Shown here piece by piece: positions 18,315 to 26,280 of a DNA stretch of 64,000 nucleotides. The notes below the pieces were generated by a model. The model had not been told where the DNA came from. It did no database searches and saw nothing but the letters and a program-made list of their open reading frames with translations. The DNA lies in assembly GCA_040217815.1 (NCBI GenBank), contig JBEHWI010000016.1:1-64000 (forward strand), read 5' to 3'. Each line of letters opens with the position of its first letter. Position 1 is the stretch's first letter. Source of the DNA: UBA5314 sp040217815. Its GTDB lineage: Bacteria > Bacillota > Syntrophomonadia > Syntrophomonadales > Syntrophomonadaceae. A program made the translations under genes and the position numbers.

Positions 18315-18342
18315 GTCAGTCAGTACCGGACTGGCTTTTTTA
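18314..18342 (+). terminator. Intrinsic terminator at the end of repeat copy A
   Basis: An 8-bp stem (18314-18321 with 18329-18336, one G-T pair) with a 7-nt loop is followed by TTTTTT. It would end transcription from the MBL gene before the sigma factor gene. Confidence 0.75.
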
Positions 18343-18352
18343 TATTTTACCT

Positions 18353-18389
18353 GGAACCTTTTGCTTATTTCGGTGTATAAACAAATAAG
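18353..18389 (+). promoter_or_regulatory. Possible autoregulated ECF promoter and shared leader motif
   Basis: GGAAC at 18353-18357 matches the usual -35 element of ECF sigma promoters, and a -10 region 15-16 bp on reads GTGTAT. The stretch GTGTATAAACAAATAAG (18373-18389) also occurs, with one extra A, at 17293-17310 before the MBL gene. ECF genes often control themselves, but the -10 fit is poor, so this is tentative. Confidence 0.3.
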
Positions 18390-18410
18390 AATAGGACAAA
18401 GGCGGATTTA

Positions 18411-18947
18411 ATGAGATACCTGGATAAGCTGCAAGCCAACAAGATAATCCAGGGCGACGTAAAAGCGTTTGAAATCCTGATCGAGTCTTACAAAGGTCGG
18501 GTATTTTCTTATTGCCTGCGCATGTCCAATGACCATCATGCTTCTGAAGATTTGACGCAAGAGGTTTTTCTCAAGGTCTACCGCAACATGCAATACTACG
18601 ATTCACGCAAAGCAGCCTTGAATACCTGGATATATACCATTTGCCGTCATACCTGTCTGAATTATGTCAGGGATCGGGAGCGGGCCGGTATGGACACTGC
18701 TCTGGCGGAGCCCGACACTTTAGGATGTTCAGGTGATCCCTACCGTTCTCTGGACAACCGCTTATGCCTGATCCGGGCATTGAACAAGCTGTCCCTGGAA
18801 GAGCGGGAACTACTTATAATGAAAGACTACCTGGATTTTAAATACCGGGAAATAGCAAAGCTTCTCGGTTTGCCGGTGGGGACCATAAAATCAAGAATAC
18901 ACAGCACTCGTATGCGCATGAAACAAGAGTTGGGAGAGACCACATAG
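18411..18947 (+). CDS. RNA polymerase sigma factor, ECF/sigma-70 family
   Basis: The 178-residue protein has sigma region 2 (about 15-85: FEILIESYKGRVFSYCLRM, then SEDLTQEVFLKVYRNM, then AALNTWIYTICRHTCLNYVRD) and region 4 (about 120-170: LNKLSLEERELLIMKDYLDF, then REIAKLLGLPVGTIKSRIH). There is no region 3 or 1.1, which fits the extracytoplasmic-function class. It directs RNA polymerase to a small set of stress promoters. The stop codon abuts the ATG of a single-span membrane protein gene, the usual place of an anti-sigma factor. The trigger is unknown. Confidence 0.93.
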   Translation: MRYLDKLQANKIIQGDVKAFEILIESYKGRVFSYCLRMSNDHHASEDLTQEVFLKVYRNMQYYDSRKAALNTWIYTICRHTCLNYVRDRERAGMDTALAEPDTLGCSGDPYRSLDNRLCLIRALNKLSLEERELLIMKDYLDFKYREIAKLLGLPVGTIKSRIHSTRMRMKQELGETT

Positions 18948-19271
18948 ATGATAAAGGGATACAAAAAGCTTATAGAAGATCTTCCTCTGGAAGCTTGTTC
19001 TAATGACCTGGTCTCTACAGTGATCGAAAAGTCAGGGATAAGGGAGCGGGTTCATCAACAGGCCCAGGCGCCCTCCTACGGGAAGGACAGATGGGTATAC
19101 CGGGTGGCGACTCTGGTGATGCTCATTTTTTTGACCGGAACCGCTGTGTTTGATCTAAATAAACCAGAGCCGGTGGATCCCAGCCAGTGGAGTGTCAATT
19201 CACTCAACCTGGTTTCTCAGCTTAAACAAAATGCCGAACTATTGTTTGATGAAGGGTGTGTGAAAAAATGA
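18948..19271 (+). CDS. Single-span membrane protein, putative anti-sigma factor
   Basis: The 107-residue protein starts immediately after the sigma factor stop codon. It has a cytoplasmic N-terminal half (1-48), one transmembrane helix (about 49-66: VYRVATLVMLIFLTGTAVF) and an outer tail. That topology and position match anti-sigma factors which hold ECF sigma factors at the membrane. The zinc-binding HxxxCxxC motif of the common ZAS family is absent, so if it is an anti-sigma factor it is of another type. It overlaps the next gene by an ATGA junction. The assignment is from context. Confidence 0.6.
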   Translation: MIKGYKKLIEDLPLEACSNDLVSTVIEKSGIRERVHQQAQAPSYGKDRWVYRVATLVMLIFLTGTAVFDLNKPEPVDPSQWSVNSLNLVSQLKQNAELLFDEGCVKK

Positions 19272-19741
19272 AAAAAAAGTTGACGGTATTAGTGGCATTA
19301 TCCCTGTTTCTGGCGGCCTTTATCCTGGAGGGGGGGCGTCTGGCCAGCCTGTTTATCGGGACTGCGTTGGTGCCCATGTTCCTGGGCCCGGTCCTTTCGG
19401 CCTGCTTTAGTTTCAGCCTGGCGGATATTAAAAATGCTTTTAATGATGCCTTTGCCGAGCGCCTCGATCTGAACCGGACTGCTGAATACCAGACCGGCCT
19501 TCAGGTGGTGAACAATCTTCAGAACGCGGTAATATGGTGGGCATTTAGCATTGTCGTCCTGGCCATGATAATGATTCTTTCAAGTGTTACCGAAGTGAGA
19601 CAATTGGGACCGAAAGTGGCGGCGGGGACTGTGGCGCTGTTGACCGGGCTGCTGCTGCGAACTCTGCTTTTAAACCCTATGGAGTTCAGCCTGCGCCGAA
19701 AAGTTCTCTTGAGTTCAGATGACAGGAATTCTTTGTTATAA
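19268..19741 (+). CDS. Membrane protein with MotA/ExbB-like N-terminus
   Basis: The start is taken as ATG at 19268, which overlaps the TGA of the preceding gene (ATGA); a GTG at 19256 is in frame but has no space for a ribosome site. The resulting 157 residues hold about four hydrophobic segments: residues near 3-20, 22-45, 85-108 and 118-135. The stretch ILEGGRLASLF followed by FLGPVLSACFSFSLADIKNAF recalls the first helices of MotA-type proton channel proteins, but the protein is far shorter than MotA and lacks its cytoplasmic domain. As third gene of the sigma operon it may take part in signal sensing (inference). Confidence 0.6.
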   Translation: MKKKLTVLVALSLFLAAFILEGGRLASLFIGTALVPMFLGPVLSACFSFSLADIKNAFNDAFAERLDLNRTAEYQTGLQVVNNLQNAVIWWAFSIVVLAMIMILSSVTEVRQLGPKVAAGTVALLTGLLLRTLLLNPMEFSLRRKVLLSSDDRNSLL

Positions 19742-19894
19742 AATACATAAAATGGAATAGGGTGAAATATTTCACCAGCAATTTAGCCCGCCATATTGAC
19801 AAGAGCGCAAGTTCATAATATACTTCAAAATGCCTTGTTCTCTAAATTGTCTCCTTTTTGGGGGAATTAGTCCAAGAGCAACTCCGGAAGGGAG

Positions 19895-20209
19895 ATGAAA
19901 AATGTGCTAGAAGACAAGTATATCGTTTGTAAGGACTGCGGAAACGAGTTTTTGTTCTCAGTGTCGGAACAAGAATTTTATGCCGAGAAGGGATTCGAAA
20001 ACGAGCCTGGTAGATGCCCGGCCTGCAGAAGAGCCCGCAAGCAGCAGAGAGGTGGATTTGGTGGTGGTCGCAGCCGCGATGACCGTCCCATGTTCAAAAC
20101 TGTATGTGCTTCCTGTGGTCAGGAAACCATGGTTCCTTTTGAGCCCAGTGGAGATCGTCCGGTTTACTGCCGTGACTGTTTCCAGGCCAGACGCAGCCGC
20201 AGCTATTAA
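19895..20209 (+). CDS. Zinc-ribbon protein with two zinc sites
   Basis: A 104-residue basic protein. The first zinc ribbon uses C12/C15 and C41/C44 (VCKDCGNEF and RCPACRRARK). The second uses C71/C74 and C92/C95 (VCASCGQET and YCRDCFQARR). A Gly/Arg-rich linker (about 48-65: KQQRGGFGGGRSRDD) joins them, suggesting nucleic-acid binding. The first half matches the 'probable zinc-ribbon domain' family common in Firmicutes and Chloroflexi; no function is proven. GAAGGGAG lies just before the ATG at 19895, which is very tight, so GTG at 19904 (spacing 9) is an equally good start. It is a single-gene unit with a strong terminator. Confidence 0.85.
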   Translation: MKNVLEDKYIVCKDCGNEFLFSVSEQEFYAEKGFENEPGRCPACRRARKQQRGGFGGGRSRDDRPMFKTVCASCGQETMVPFEPSGDRPVYCRDCFQARRSRSY

Positions 20210-20223
20210 GCCAAGGCAAACAC

Positions 20224-20253
20224 AAGGGGTTAGTTATAAACTAACCCCTTTTT
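20224..20253 (+). terminator. Intrinsic terminator of the zinc-ribbon gene
   Basis: A 12-bp perfect stem (20224-20235 with 20239-20250, GGGGTTAG paired with CTAACCCC) continues into a run of T. It begins 15 bp after the stop codon. Confidence 0.88.
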
Positions 20254-20300
20254 CTATTTTGAGATATGCAGCGCAGGGACGGGTACATAGGTGGACGTTT

Positions 20301-21011
20301 CTATAGGAACTGCAGGACCATAATGTAATGGGTTATGCTGCCGGCTAAAACCAGGAAGTGAAATATTTCGTGGAAGCCTACCAGTTGCAGGTTCAAGCGG
20401 GGCCGTTTGGTGGCATAGATTACTGCGCCTGCGCTGTAGAAAACTCCACCCAAAATCAGCCTGATGATGCCGGCCAGTGACATGGCCATGGACAGGGGAT
20501 AAAAGGCCACCGCTGCCACCCACCCCATGAGGACGTAGGAAGCTGTAGACAGCCAGCGGGGGGCGGCAAACCATACCAGCTTAAACAAAATGCCGGCCAG
20601 GGCCAATGACCAAACGGCTATCAACAGACCCCACCGCCAGGAACCTTCCAAAACCAACAGGCAAACCGGTGTATAAGTACCCGCTATCAAGATGTATATC
20701 ATGATATGGTCCAGACGGCGCAAATAGGCGATCAGGCGTTTGGAACCGTTGACTACGTGGTATATTCCGCTGGTGCAGTAGAGCAGGATGAGGCTGGCGC
20801 CAAATATACTCAAAGCAGCGTAATAACGTGCATCGGAGCCCAGCGGAATCCGTTTGAGGAGAAAAATAAGCCCTGGAATAGCCAGAATTGCTCCCAAAAA
20901 ATGACTGTAGGCATTTAGCGGTTCCCTACCCGGCCATGATTTTATCCAGTTGATAAAACGGCTGAACCTCCCGCTGGTTTTTAGTTCATCAGACTGTTCA
21001 AATTCATTCAT
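20301..21011 (-). CDS. Hemolysin III (HlyIII/PAQR) family membrane protein
   Basis: This 236-residue protein has about seven transmembrane helices and the family's metal-site signatures: LGAILAIPG after NAYSHF, the serine and histidine of TSGIYHVV, the aspartate of LRRLDHIMIYILIAGTYTP, and paired histidines in GFHEIFH and ITH near the C-terminus. Relatives include Bacillus hemolysin III, YqfA/TrhA and eukaryotic PAQR receptors. The bacterial members are linked to membrane energetics, and hydrolase activity is suspected. A GGAGG site precedes the ATG. The gene is single and convergent with the zinc-ribbon gene. Confidence 0.93.
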   Translation of the reverse strand: MNEFEQSDELKTSGRFSRFINWIKSWPGREPLNAYSHFLGAILAIPGLIFLLKRIPLGSDARYYAALSIFGASLILLYCTSGIYHVVNGSKRLIAYLRRLDHIMIYILIAGTYTPVCLLVLEGSWRWGLLIAVWSLALAGILFKLVWFAAPRWLSTASYVLMGWVAAVAFYPLSMAMSLAGIIRLILGGVFYSAGAVIYATKRPRLNLQLVGFHEIFHFLVLAGSITHYIMVLQFL

Positions 21012-21134
21012 AAGAAGACCTCCACATTATTAAAACAACGTAGTATTTAAAACTACTTTATGCAATATATGATACTACTAACCGATTTATTGTTCAATGG
21101 ATATGTGGTAAATTATTCATAAGATTTTAGAAGG

Positions 21135-21734
21135 ATGGCGGTGAAATACATGCTCAGCAAAAGCAGCTTGGAAGTGTGTATCAGGGAATTGCAAAAGCCT
21201 ACCCGGATCGATCTGGCCGATATTCCGGACATCGATCTTTATATGGATCAGGTGCTGACATTTCTGGAGACGCGTCTATCCGAATATAAACGCGGTTCCA
21301 AGGATAAGGTGTTTACCAAAACTATGATCAACAATTACGCCAAGGCTGGAATAATTCTATCTCCCAAAAAGAAGAAGTACTCCCGGGAAAATATGGTGCT
21401 CTTGCTGCTCATGTATCGCTTGAAGCATATCATGTCCATACAAGATATTTCAGCCCTCTTCGCGCCGTTGTTGGAGCGGGGTGATGGTCACGAATCGATT
21501 ATAGGTGAATTATATACCCTATTTTTAGAAATTGAAGAGTTGGGGCAGGAGGGCCTGGGTGAACAGTGGTTGGACCGGGCGGATACTATCGGACAGTTGT
21601 GCTCCCAAACCTCTTTAAAGGACAACGAACAGATGGAATGGCTTCTCCTGGTATTATCCCTGATCAGCCAGGCTGATTTGCAGCGCCGGTTGGCGGAACG
21701 CATCATTGACGTTCACTTCGGACCGGCAAGCTGA
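21135..21734 (+). CDS. DUF1836 domain protein
   Basis: A 199-residue soluble protein. The region at about 55-115, VFTKTMINNYAKAGIILSPKKKKYSRENMVLLLLMYRLKHIMSIQDISALF (quoted in parts by its ends), is the DUF1836 signature, which resembles a MerR-like winged helix and is thought to bind DNA. It is found almost only in Firmicutes and no target is known. The remaining C-terminal half is helical and unassigned. It is transcribed alone, diverging from the HlyIII gene and converging on the Nudix gene. Confidence 0.85.
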   Translation: MAVKYMLSKSSLEVCIRELQKPTRIDLADIPDIDLYMDQVLTFLETRLSEYKRGSKDKVFTKTMINNYAKAGIILSPKKKKYSRENMVLLLLMYRLKHIMSIQDISALFAPLLERGDGHESIIGELYTLFLEIEELGQEGLGEQWLDRADTIGQLCSQTSLKDNEQMEWLLLVLSLISQADLQRRLAERIIDVHFGPAS

Positions 21735-21798
21735 AAGGCATATCAGTTAACACCAGGCAGAATCGCGGATATTATATTGAACAAACATTTGATGAATA

Positions 21799-22320
21799 TC
21801 ATAACCTGGGTTCTCTTTTCCTCAGCATGGCCAACACTGTTGCATCGGTGGGAAAGGCCAGGCGGGGAAGGTCGTCCAGGGGGAAAAAGGACAGCTCGTC
21901 AAGGTCATCTCCGGCCGACAGAGTCCCGCCTATCGTCCGAACCAGGAACCAGATGCCCACACTGTGCATTTGCGGATCATGGAAATTTGATAAGGCGGTA
22001 AAGAGCTCCTGAATTTCTACGTCCAGGGCGGTTTCTTCTTTAAACTCTCTTATTAAGCCTTCATGCAGATCTTCATCGTATTCGAGGTAACCGCAGGGTA
22101 TGCACCATAATCCCCGGTAGCGGCTGCTCAAGCGTTTACCTAGCAAAACCTGGCCCAGGGGATTTAATAAGATTCCCGCTACACCCACCACCGGATTTTC
22201 GTAAAAGATATAAGCGCAGGACTGACAGGTCAAGCGCAGCCGTCCTTTTTGTGCTTGGTAAGCCAGAGGTCCGGAACATTTAGGGCAGAAATAATAGCGC
22301 TGTTTTGCAGGATAGGGCAT
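21799..22320 (-). CDS. Nudix hydrolase with N-terminal zinc ribbon
   Basis: The 173-residue enzyme hydrolyses a nucleoside diphosphate linked to another moiety. The N-terminal zinc ribbon uses C12, C15, C32 and C35. The Nudix box is complete at 77-99: G77-x5-E83-x7-R91-E92-F-K-E95-E96-T-A-L, with alanine in place of the usual final glycine. The zinc ribbon recalls NudC-type NADH pyrophosphatases, but the NudC SQPWPFPxS motif is absent, so the substrate is open. It converges on the DUF1836 gene. Confidence 0.92.
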   Translation of the reverse strand: MPYPAKQRYYFCPKCSGPLAYQAQKGRLRLTCQSCAYIFYENPVVGVAGILLNPLGQVLLGKRLSSRYRGLWCIPCGYLEYDEDLHEGLIREFKEETALDVEIQELFTALSNFHDPQMHSVGIWFLVRTIGGTLSAGDDLDELSFFPLDDLPRLAFPTDATVLAMLRKREPRL

Positions 22321-22386
22321 AGAAAAAACACTCCCGATCGAAAAGAGTGGATAAAATAGGCACGGGAAGGCATCAGCCGAATTGTG

Positions 22387-22593
22387 CTAAGATAGTTTTG
22401 ATGGTGACGGCTTATCTTTCTGAAGGCAGACCATCGATTCCGGGATCAGATAACTGCGCTGCCGTTCGTTGATCAAAATGAGCAGCAAGAGCTCACCGGT
22501 TTCGGTATAGCCGCGCTTGCCAACCACAGTGCCGGTGAAATTGTAGAATGGGTGTCTCCTCTCATTGACTACCACATGGTCTCCGAGTTCCAT
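22387..22593 (-). CDS. Small conserved-looking protein, SH3-like
   Basis: A 68-residue protein with a strong ribosome site (GAGGGGG about 7 bases before the ATG). The sequence MELGDHVVVNERRHPFYNFTGTVVGKRG, taken by its pattern GD-VVV-x-F-G-VVG, looks like a small SH3/KOW-type barrel as in ribosome-associated and regulatory proteins. No family name can be given. It sits just upstream (in its own direction) of the Nudix gene and may be co-transcribed with it. Confidence 0.65.
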   Translation of the reverse strand: MELGDHVVVNERRHPFYNFTGTVVGKRGYTETGELLLLILINERQRSYLIPESMVCLQKDKPSPSKLS

Positions 22594-22670
22594 TTCTTTA
22601 CCCCCTCGCTGGCTGTTCTTAAGTCTATTCTAGCACCTGCGGGACGCCTATCCTAGTTGACTTCTCAATC

Positions 22671-22699
22671 ATAATGAAATCCGGGCTGGAACAGCCCGG
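22671..22699 (-). terminator. Terminator of the 22752-23243 gene
   Basis: A perfect 8-bp GC-rich stem (22681-22688 with 22692-22699, CCGGGCTG with CAGCCCGG) has a 3-nt loop. On the minus strand it is followed by ATTTCATTAT. Confidence 0.55.
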
Positions 22700-22751
22700 T
22701 CCAGAATCGGTATATGTTAAGTAAGACCTCCCTATTATTAAGGATAGACGG

Positions 22752-23243
22752 TTAGGGAGCCGGTTCATATTCGAAATCCAGAAAGCTGATCAGCCAGCGT
22801 TCGTTGACCTGACCGGGATCATAGCGGGTGGCAACCAGGATGGCGGTGTTGGAATAGGCGTAGCCAGAACTGGTATACCAATCGAAATTGATCTGAAAGT
22901 TGACTGAACCTTTCTCATCAACTGACTGGCGGCTTACTTTGTACTTTTCCACCCAGGGGCTGGAAAAACCGGTCACCCAGTTGGTTTCCTCGAATTCTTT
23001 GAGATACTGCCTGCGCAAAATATCATTCATCAAGGCATACTGCCAGGCCCCATTACGGGTCTTTACCGCCTGGGCCCAGGAATAAGCTACTCCATCGGCC
23101 GTTTTGGGGGCCAGGGCGTCTTCTAAAAGCTGAATTCTCCTCTCCTGAAGCTGGTCGTTTTCATTCTCCCGGTAATAAAAAACTCCACCCAGAATGCCCA
23201 GGGCAAGGACCAAAAATAAACTGAACAACAGGCATTTTCGCAA
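22752..23243 (-). CDS. Hypothetical membrane-anchored protein
   Basis: A 163-residue protein with an N-terminal hydrophobic segment (about 4-23) acting as signal or anchor. A short charged helix (ENENDQLQERRIQLLEDAL) precedes an outer domain (about 45-163) with a pattern AYSWAQAVKTRNGAWQYALM and a strand-rich end. That shape is seen in NTF2-like or DUF4829-type outer proteins, but I cannot name the family with confidence. It starts well (AGGAGG is 5-10 bases before the ATG). It diverges from the lipoprotein gene at 23499. Confidence 0.65.
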   Translation of the reverse strand: MRKCLLFSLFLVLALGILGGVFYYRENENDQLQERRIQLLEDALAPKTADGVAYSWAQAVKTRNGAWQYALMNDILRRQYLKEFEETNWVTGFSSPWVEKYKVSRQSVDEKGSVNFQINFDWYTSSGYAYSNTAILVATRYDPGQVNERWLISFLDFEYEPAP

Positions 23244-23498
23244 TGATGTTCCTCCTTTCAGGTCTGCTTTTTGTTAAAAATATATGAGGGAGAAAAACCT
23301 GCTAGTAGTAAATTCGCTTTTCCCGGGAGCCGAACCGACTGCCGTGAGGCTTTTAAAAGTGACCCGCCGGGCATATTTTCCAAGTACTGGCCTGATTGCC
23401 AGTCCGGATAAAATATAATAAACTTGTCATAAATGAGGTATAAAGGAGGGACTGTTAGGATAATCCTGTAACATATTAATTTGGGGAGGTTAATAGTG

Positions 23499-24038
23499 AT
23501 GAAGAAAAAAACCGCTACAGTTCTTTTGATTTCTATATTTGTACTATCCTGCCTGATGGTTTCCGGCTGCAGCTTAATTACTGATAAAATTGGAGAAAAG
23601 GCCACTGAAAAGGCCGTTGAAAGTGCTATGGAACAGAGCGGGGCCAAAGATGCCAAAGTTGATATCAATAAGGGTGAGATGGAGTTTAAGACCGACCAGG
23701 GAACTATGAAAGTCGGCGGTACCTATGAATGGCCGAGTACTATTCCCAGTGATGTTCCCAAATTTGGCAGTGGCAAGATTACCATGACATCGGAAAGCTC
23801 GACTGCTGATGGCAAGGCTATGATGGTATACTATGAAGGCGTAGACGCTGCTGCCGGCGACACCTATAAAGCAGCTTTAGAACAGGCTGGCTGGAAAATA
23901 ACCACGGTAAACAAAACCGCAGATGGTTCATACATGCTGCTGGCTGAAAAAGATAAACGCAATGTCAATTTAGTTCTGGCAGCCGATTCCAGCAACAAAG
24001 GTATAGGTGGTTGGGTAGCCTATAACGAAAATAAATAA
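23499..24038 (+). CDS. Hypothetical lipoprotein
   Basis: The start is ATG at 23499, nine bases after GGGGAGG; upstream in-frame TTG and GTG codons fit less well. The 179-residue protein has an MKKK signal peptide and the lipobox VSGC, so it is a membrane-anchored outer protein. A helical segment follows (TDKIGEKATEKAVESAMEQS), then a domain beginning WPSTIPSDVPKFGSGKI with a repeated theme of strand and helix (YKAALEQAGWKITTV). I do not recognise a functional family. A terminator follows directly, so it is a single-gene unit. Confidence 0.78.
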   Translation: MKKKTATVLLISIFVLSCLMVSGCSLITDKIGEKATEKAVESAMEQSGAKDAKVDINKGEMEFKTDQGTMKVGGTYEWPSTIPSDVPKFGSGKITMTSESSTADGKAMMVYYEGVDAAAGDTYKAALEQAGWKITTVNKTADGSYMLLAEKDKRNVNLVLAADSSNKGIGGWVAYNENK

Positions 24039-24060
24039 GCAGCATAGTACTCAAAAATTT

Positions 24061-24084
24061 AGGGGAGGTGAACTCCCCTTTTTA
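24061..24084 (+). terminator. Intrinsic terminator of the lipoprotein gene
   Basis: A 7-bp stem (24061-24067 with 24073-24079, AGGGGAG with CTCCCCT) and a 5-nt loop are followed by TTTTTA, 22 bp past the stop codon. Confidence 0.85.
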
Positions 24085-24303
24085 TTTGTACTTTTAAGTG
24101 CAAGCTTGGCTGATTTATAATATATACAATGTACAAGAAGGAATATTATAGGGGACGGTTGAAAATAGACTAGTAACAATATCTAAATACAAGGAATGGA
24201 GGCCTAAAGGGTTCCAGGGGGGAATACGGTAGCTGCACTTTAATTCAACTGACCGTGTATGTTGTTGACCAGAGGCTGTGATCGTGACGGGAGGCGGTAA
24301 GGA

Positions 24304-26172
24304 ATGGTTAAAGACGACAGGTTTAGAGTATTTCTTGAATGCATTGAATCTCCAGTATTGGTCATCAATAAAAAACTGGTGATAGTATATTGTAATGCTG
24401 CATATGCCAGTTTGCTCGGGTCCACTGCCGAGGAACTGGCCGGGCGCAAACTCCTCGAGGTGCTTCCGGATTTGACTGGAAGCCCCACTCACAAGGCCTA
24501 TATGCAAGTGCTTTCCAGCGGCTCTGGTGCTCAAACGGAAACAACCATTGCCAACCGCTGCTTTATGGAGCGGCTCTATCCTACACCGCAGGGCTTGATT
24601 TCGGTCGCTGATGATATAAGCGATGTCAAACGCTTTGAATTCGTGGTCGCCGCTCTGGCCCAGGATTATCGTGAAGTCTTTGATGAAATATGGGATGCGG
24701 TTATCATCCAGGATACCTATACTACAGATATTTTAGTCGCCAACAAATCGGCCTGCAACATGTTTGGCTATACCCATGAAGAGCTTATTACCAAGAACAT
24801 GGGCGATTTGTGTGCTGACGAAGCGCCTTTTACCAGCGAAGAATTCAAGCGCTGGCTTCGCATGGCGCCCCGGGATATGCCGCAGTCTATGGAATGGAAG
24901 GCACTGGATTCCAACGGACATGAATTTTGGATTGATGTTCGCTGCCGCCGCGTGATGCTGCAGGAAGAAGTCCGCCTGGTAGCCGTCATCCGTGATATAA
25001 CCACAGTAAAAACCGCTAATGATGAACTGCGCAGCGCCCGCAAAGAGTATGAAGGCTTCTTTAAGAACGCCAGCGATTTTATCTTCATTACCGATCTGGG
25101 AGGCAATTTTATATCAGTCAACCCGGCTGCGGAAAGGATAACCGGATATCTGACCGGCGAGCTGAAGCGGATGAACATTCAAGAACTGGCCGATGAAGAC
25201 ACCCTGCAATTGCTCAGGGGCTTTCAGTACCAGCGGCTGGCGAATGGGCGTTATGTAAATTATGAGGCCGGGTTCATATCGAAAAATGGGAAGCAGCTGT
25301 ATCTGGATATGAGCATCTGGCCTATATACAAAGGCGGCAAGCCGGTGGCCGTTCAGGGCATAGGCCGCAATATAACCAGGATGAAGGAAGAGATAATCAG
25401 GCTCAAGAAAGCCGAACAGAGCCTGAAAGGATTGGTGCAGTACCTGCCTGACGCCACTCTGGCCATCAACATGGAAGGTACGGTGGTGGCCTGGAATGAA
25501 GCTATGGAGGAGTTGACCGGGATAAAAGCCGAGGAAATGCTGGGCAAGGGCAATTACGAATATTCACTGGCCTTTTACGGTGATCGCCGGCCTATCATGG
25601 TGGATCTGGTCTTGCAGCCAGAGGAGGTTCAACAGTATTACCAGGTGGTGGAAGTGGACCGTTATACGGTCATCAGCGAATTTCCCACTCCCAATCTGAG
25701 AGGCCAGGGGCGCTATTTATGGGGTAGGGCCATGCCCTGGTATGACGAGGAAGGCAAGATGCTGGGAGCTATAGAGTGCCTGCGCGATATAACCGACCGC
25801 TATAATTACCTGCAAACCCTTAAAGACGATATGAAAGCTCTGGAAGACGAATACGCCGAGGCCTTGGACAGCATGGCTATTCCCCTGTTGTTGGCCGAGA
25901 AAACCGGCAAGATAATCTACGCCAGCCGGAGCCTGCATAAATTATTGGGCTATAAAGGTAAAGAAATGGTGGGACGCGGCCTGGAAAGTCTGCTGGCTGA
26001 AAAGGATCAAGCCGCAGCCCAGGAGTTTATTCAGGTTGAGCAGCCTGCTCCGTTTGAGGTCTCCTTTGTTCGCAGCAAGGGGACTCAGGTAAATGTGAGC
26101 CTGGAAGTAAAACCCCAAAAATCGGGAATCATGATTACGGTCAAGAAGCAAAGCAGGCCTAAAAAAGGCTAA
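24304..26172 (+). CDS. Multi-PAS sensor protein without output domain
   Basis: The 622-residue soluble protein consists of about five tandem PAS domains: roughly 5-105, 120-240, 250-365, 375-500 and 520-615. Recognisable PAS cores include VIVYCNAAYASLLG, ATDILVANKSACNMFGYT-type text at about 140-155, FISVNPAAERITGY, VVAWNEAMEELTG and IIYASRSLHKLLGY; a PAC motif follows several of them. There is no histidine kinase, GGDEF, EAL, HTH or MCP domain and the frame ends soon after the last PAS. Either it acts by protein-protein contacts or it has lost its output. GGGAGG lies before the ATG. The ligand is unknown. Confidence 0.88.
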   Translation: MVKDDRFRVFLECIESPVLVINKKLVIVYCNAAYASLLGSTAEELAGRKLLEVLPDLTGSPTHKAYMQVLSSGSGAQTETTIANRCFMERLYPTPQGLISVADDISDVKRFEFVVAALAQDYREVFDEIWDAVIIQDTYTTDILVANKSACNMFGYTHEELITKNMGDLCADEAPFTSEEFKRWLRMAPRDMPQSMEWKALDSNGHEFWIDVRCRRVMLQEEVRLVAVIRDITTVKTANDELRSARKEYEGFFKNASDFIFITDLGGNFISVNPAAERITGYLTGELKRMNIQELADEDTLQLLRGFQYQRLANGRYVNYEAGFISKNGKQLYLDMSIWPIYKGGKPVAVQGIGRNITRMKEEIIRLKKAEQSLKGLVQYLPDATLAINMEGTVVAWNEAMEELTGIKAEEMLGKGNYEYSLAFYGDRRPIMVDLVLQPEEVQQYYQVVEVDRYTVISEFPTPNLRGQGRYLWGRAMPWYDEEGKMLGAIECLRDITDRYNYLQTLKDDMKALEDEYAEALDSMAIPLLLAEKTGKIIYASRSLHKLLGYKGKEMVGRGLESLLAEKDQAAAQEFIQVEQPAPFEVSFVRSKGTQVNVSLEVKPQKSGIMITVKKQSRPKKG

Positions 26173-26214
26173 AGCTCTGGCCGTATATTAAATCGAATAT
26201 CAGTGTAGCGTGGA

Positions 26215-26266
26215 CAGACCGCTCGATAACCGTACCTTAAGAACGATTATGAGCGGTCTGTTTAAA
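26215..26266 (+). terminator. Terminator of the PAS gene
   Basis: A 10-bp perfect stem (26215-26224 with 26251-26260, CAGACCGCTC with GAGCGGTCTG) spans a long partly paired loop and is followed by TTTAAATTT. It begins 43 bp after the stop codon. Confidence 0.65.
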
Positions 26267-26280
26267 TTTACGGGATATAC

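Noticed and set aside
19980..20306. 108-codon frame overlapping the zinc-ribbon gene
   Set aside because: The other frame keeps four CxxC pairs in order; this one runs through the terminator at 20224-20253.
23258..23668. 136-codon minus-strand frame
   Set aside because: It is opposite the lipoprotein gene that has a clear signal peptide and ribosome site; the peptide has no recognisable features.
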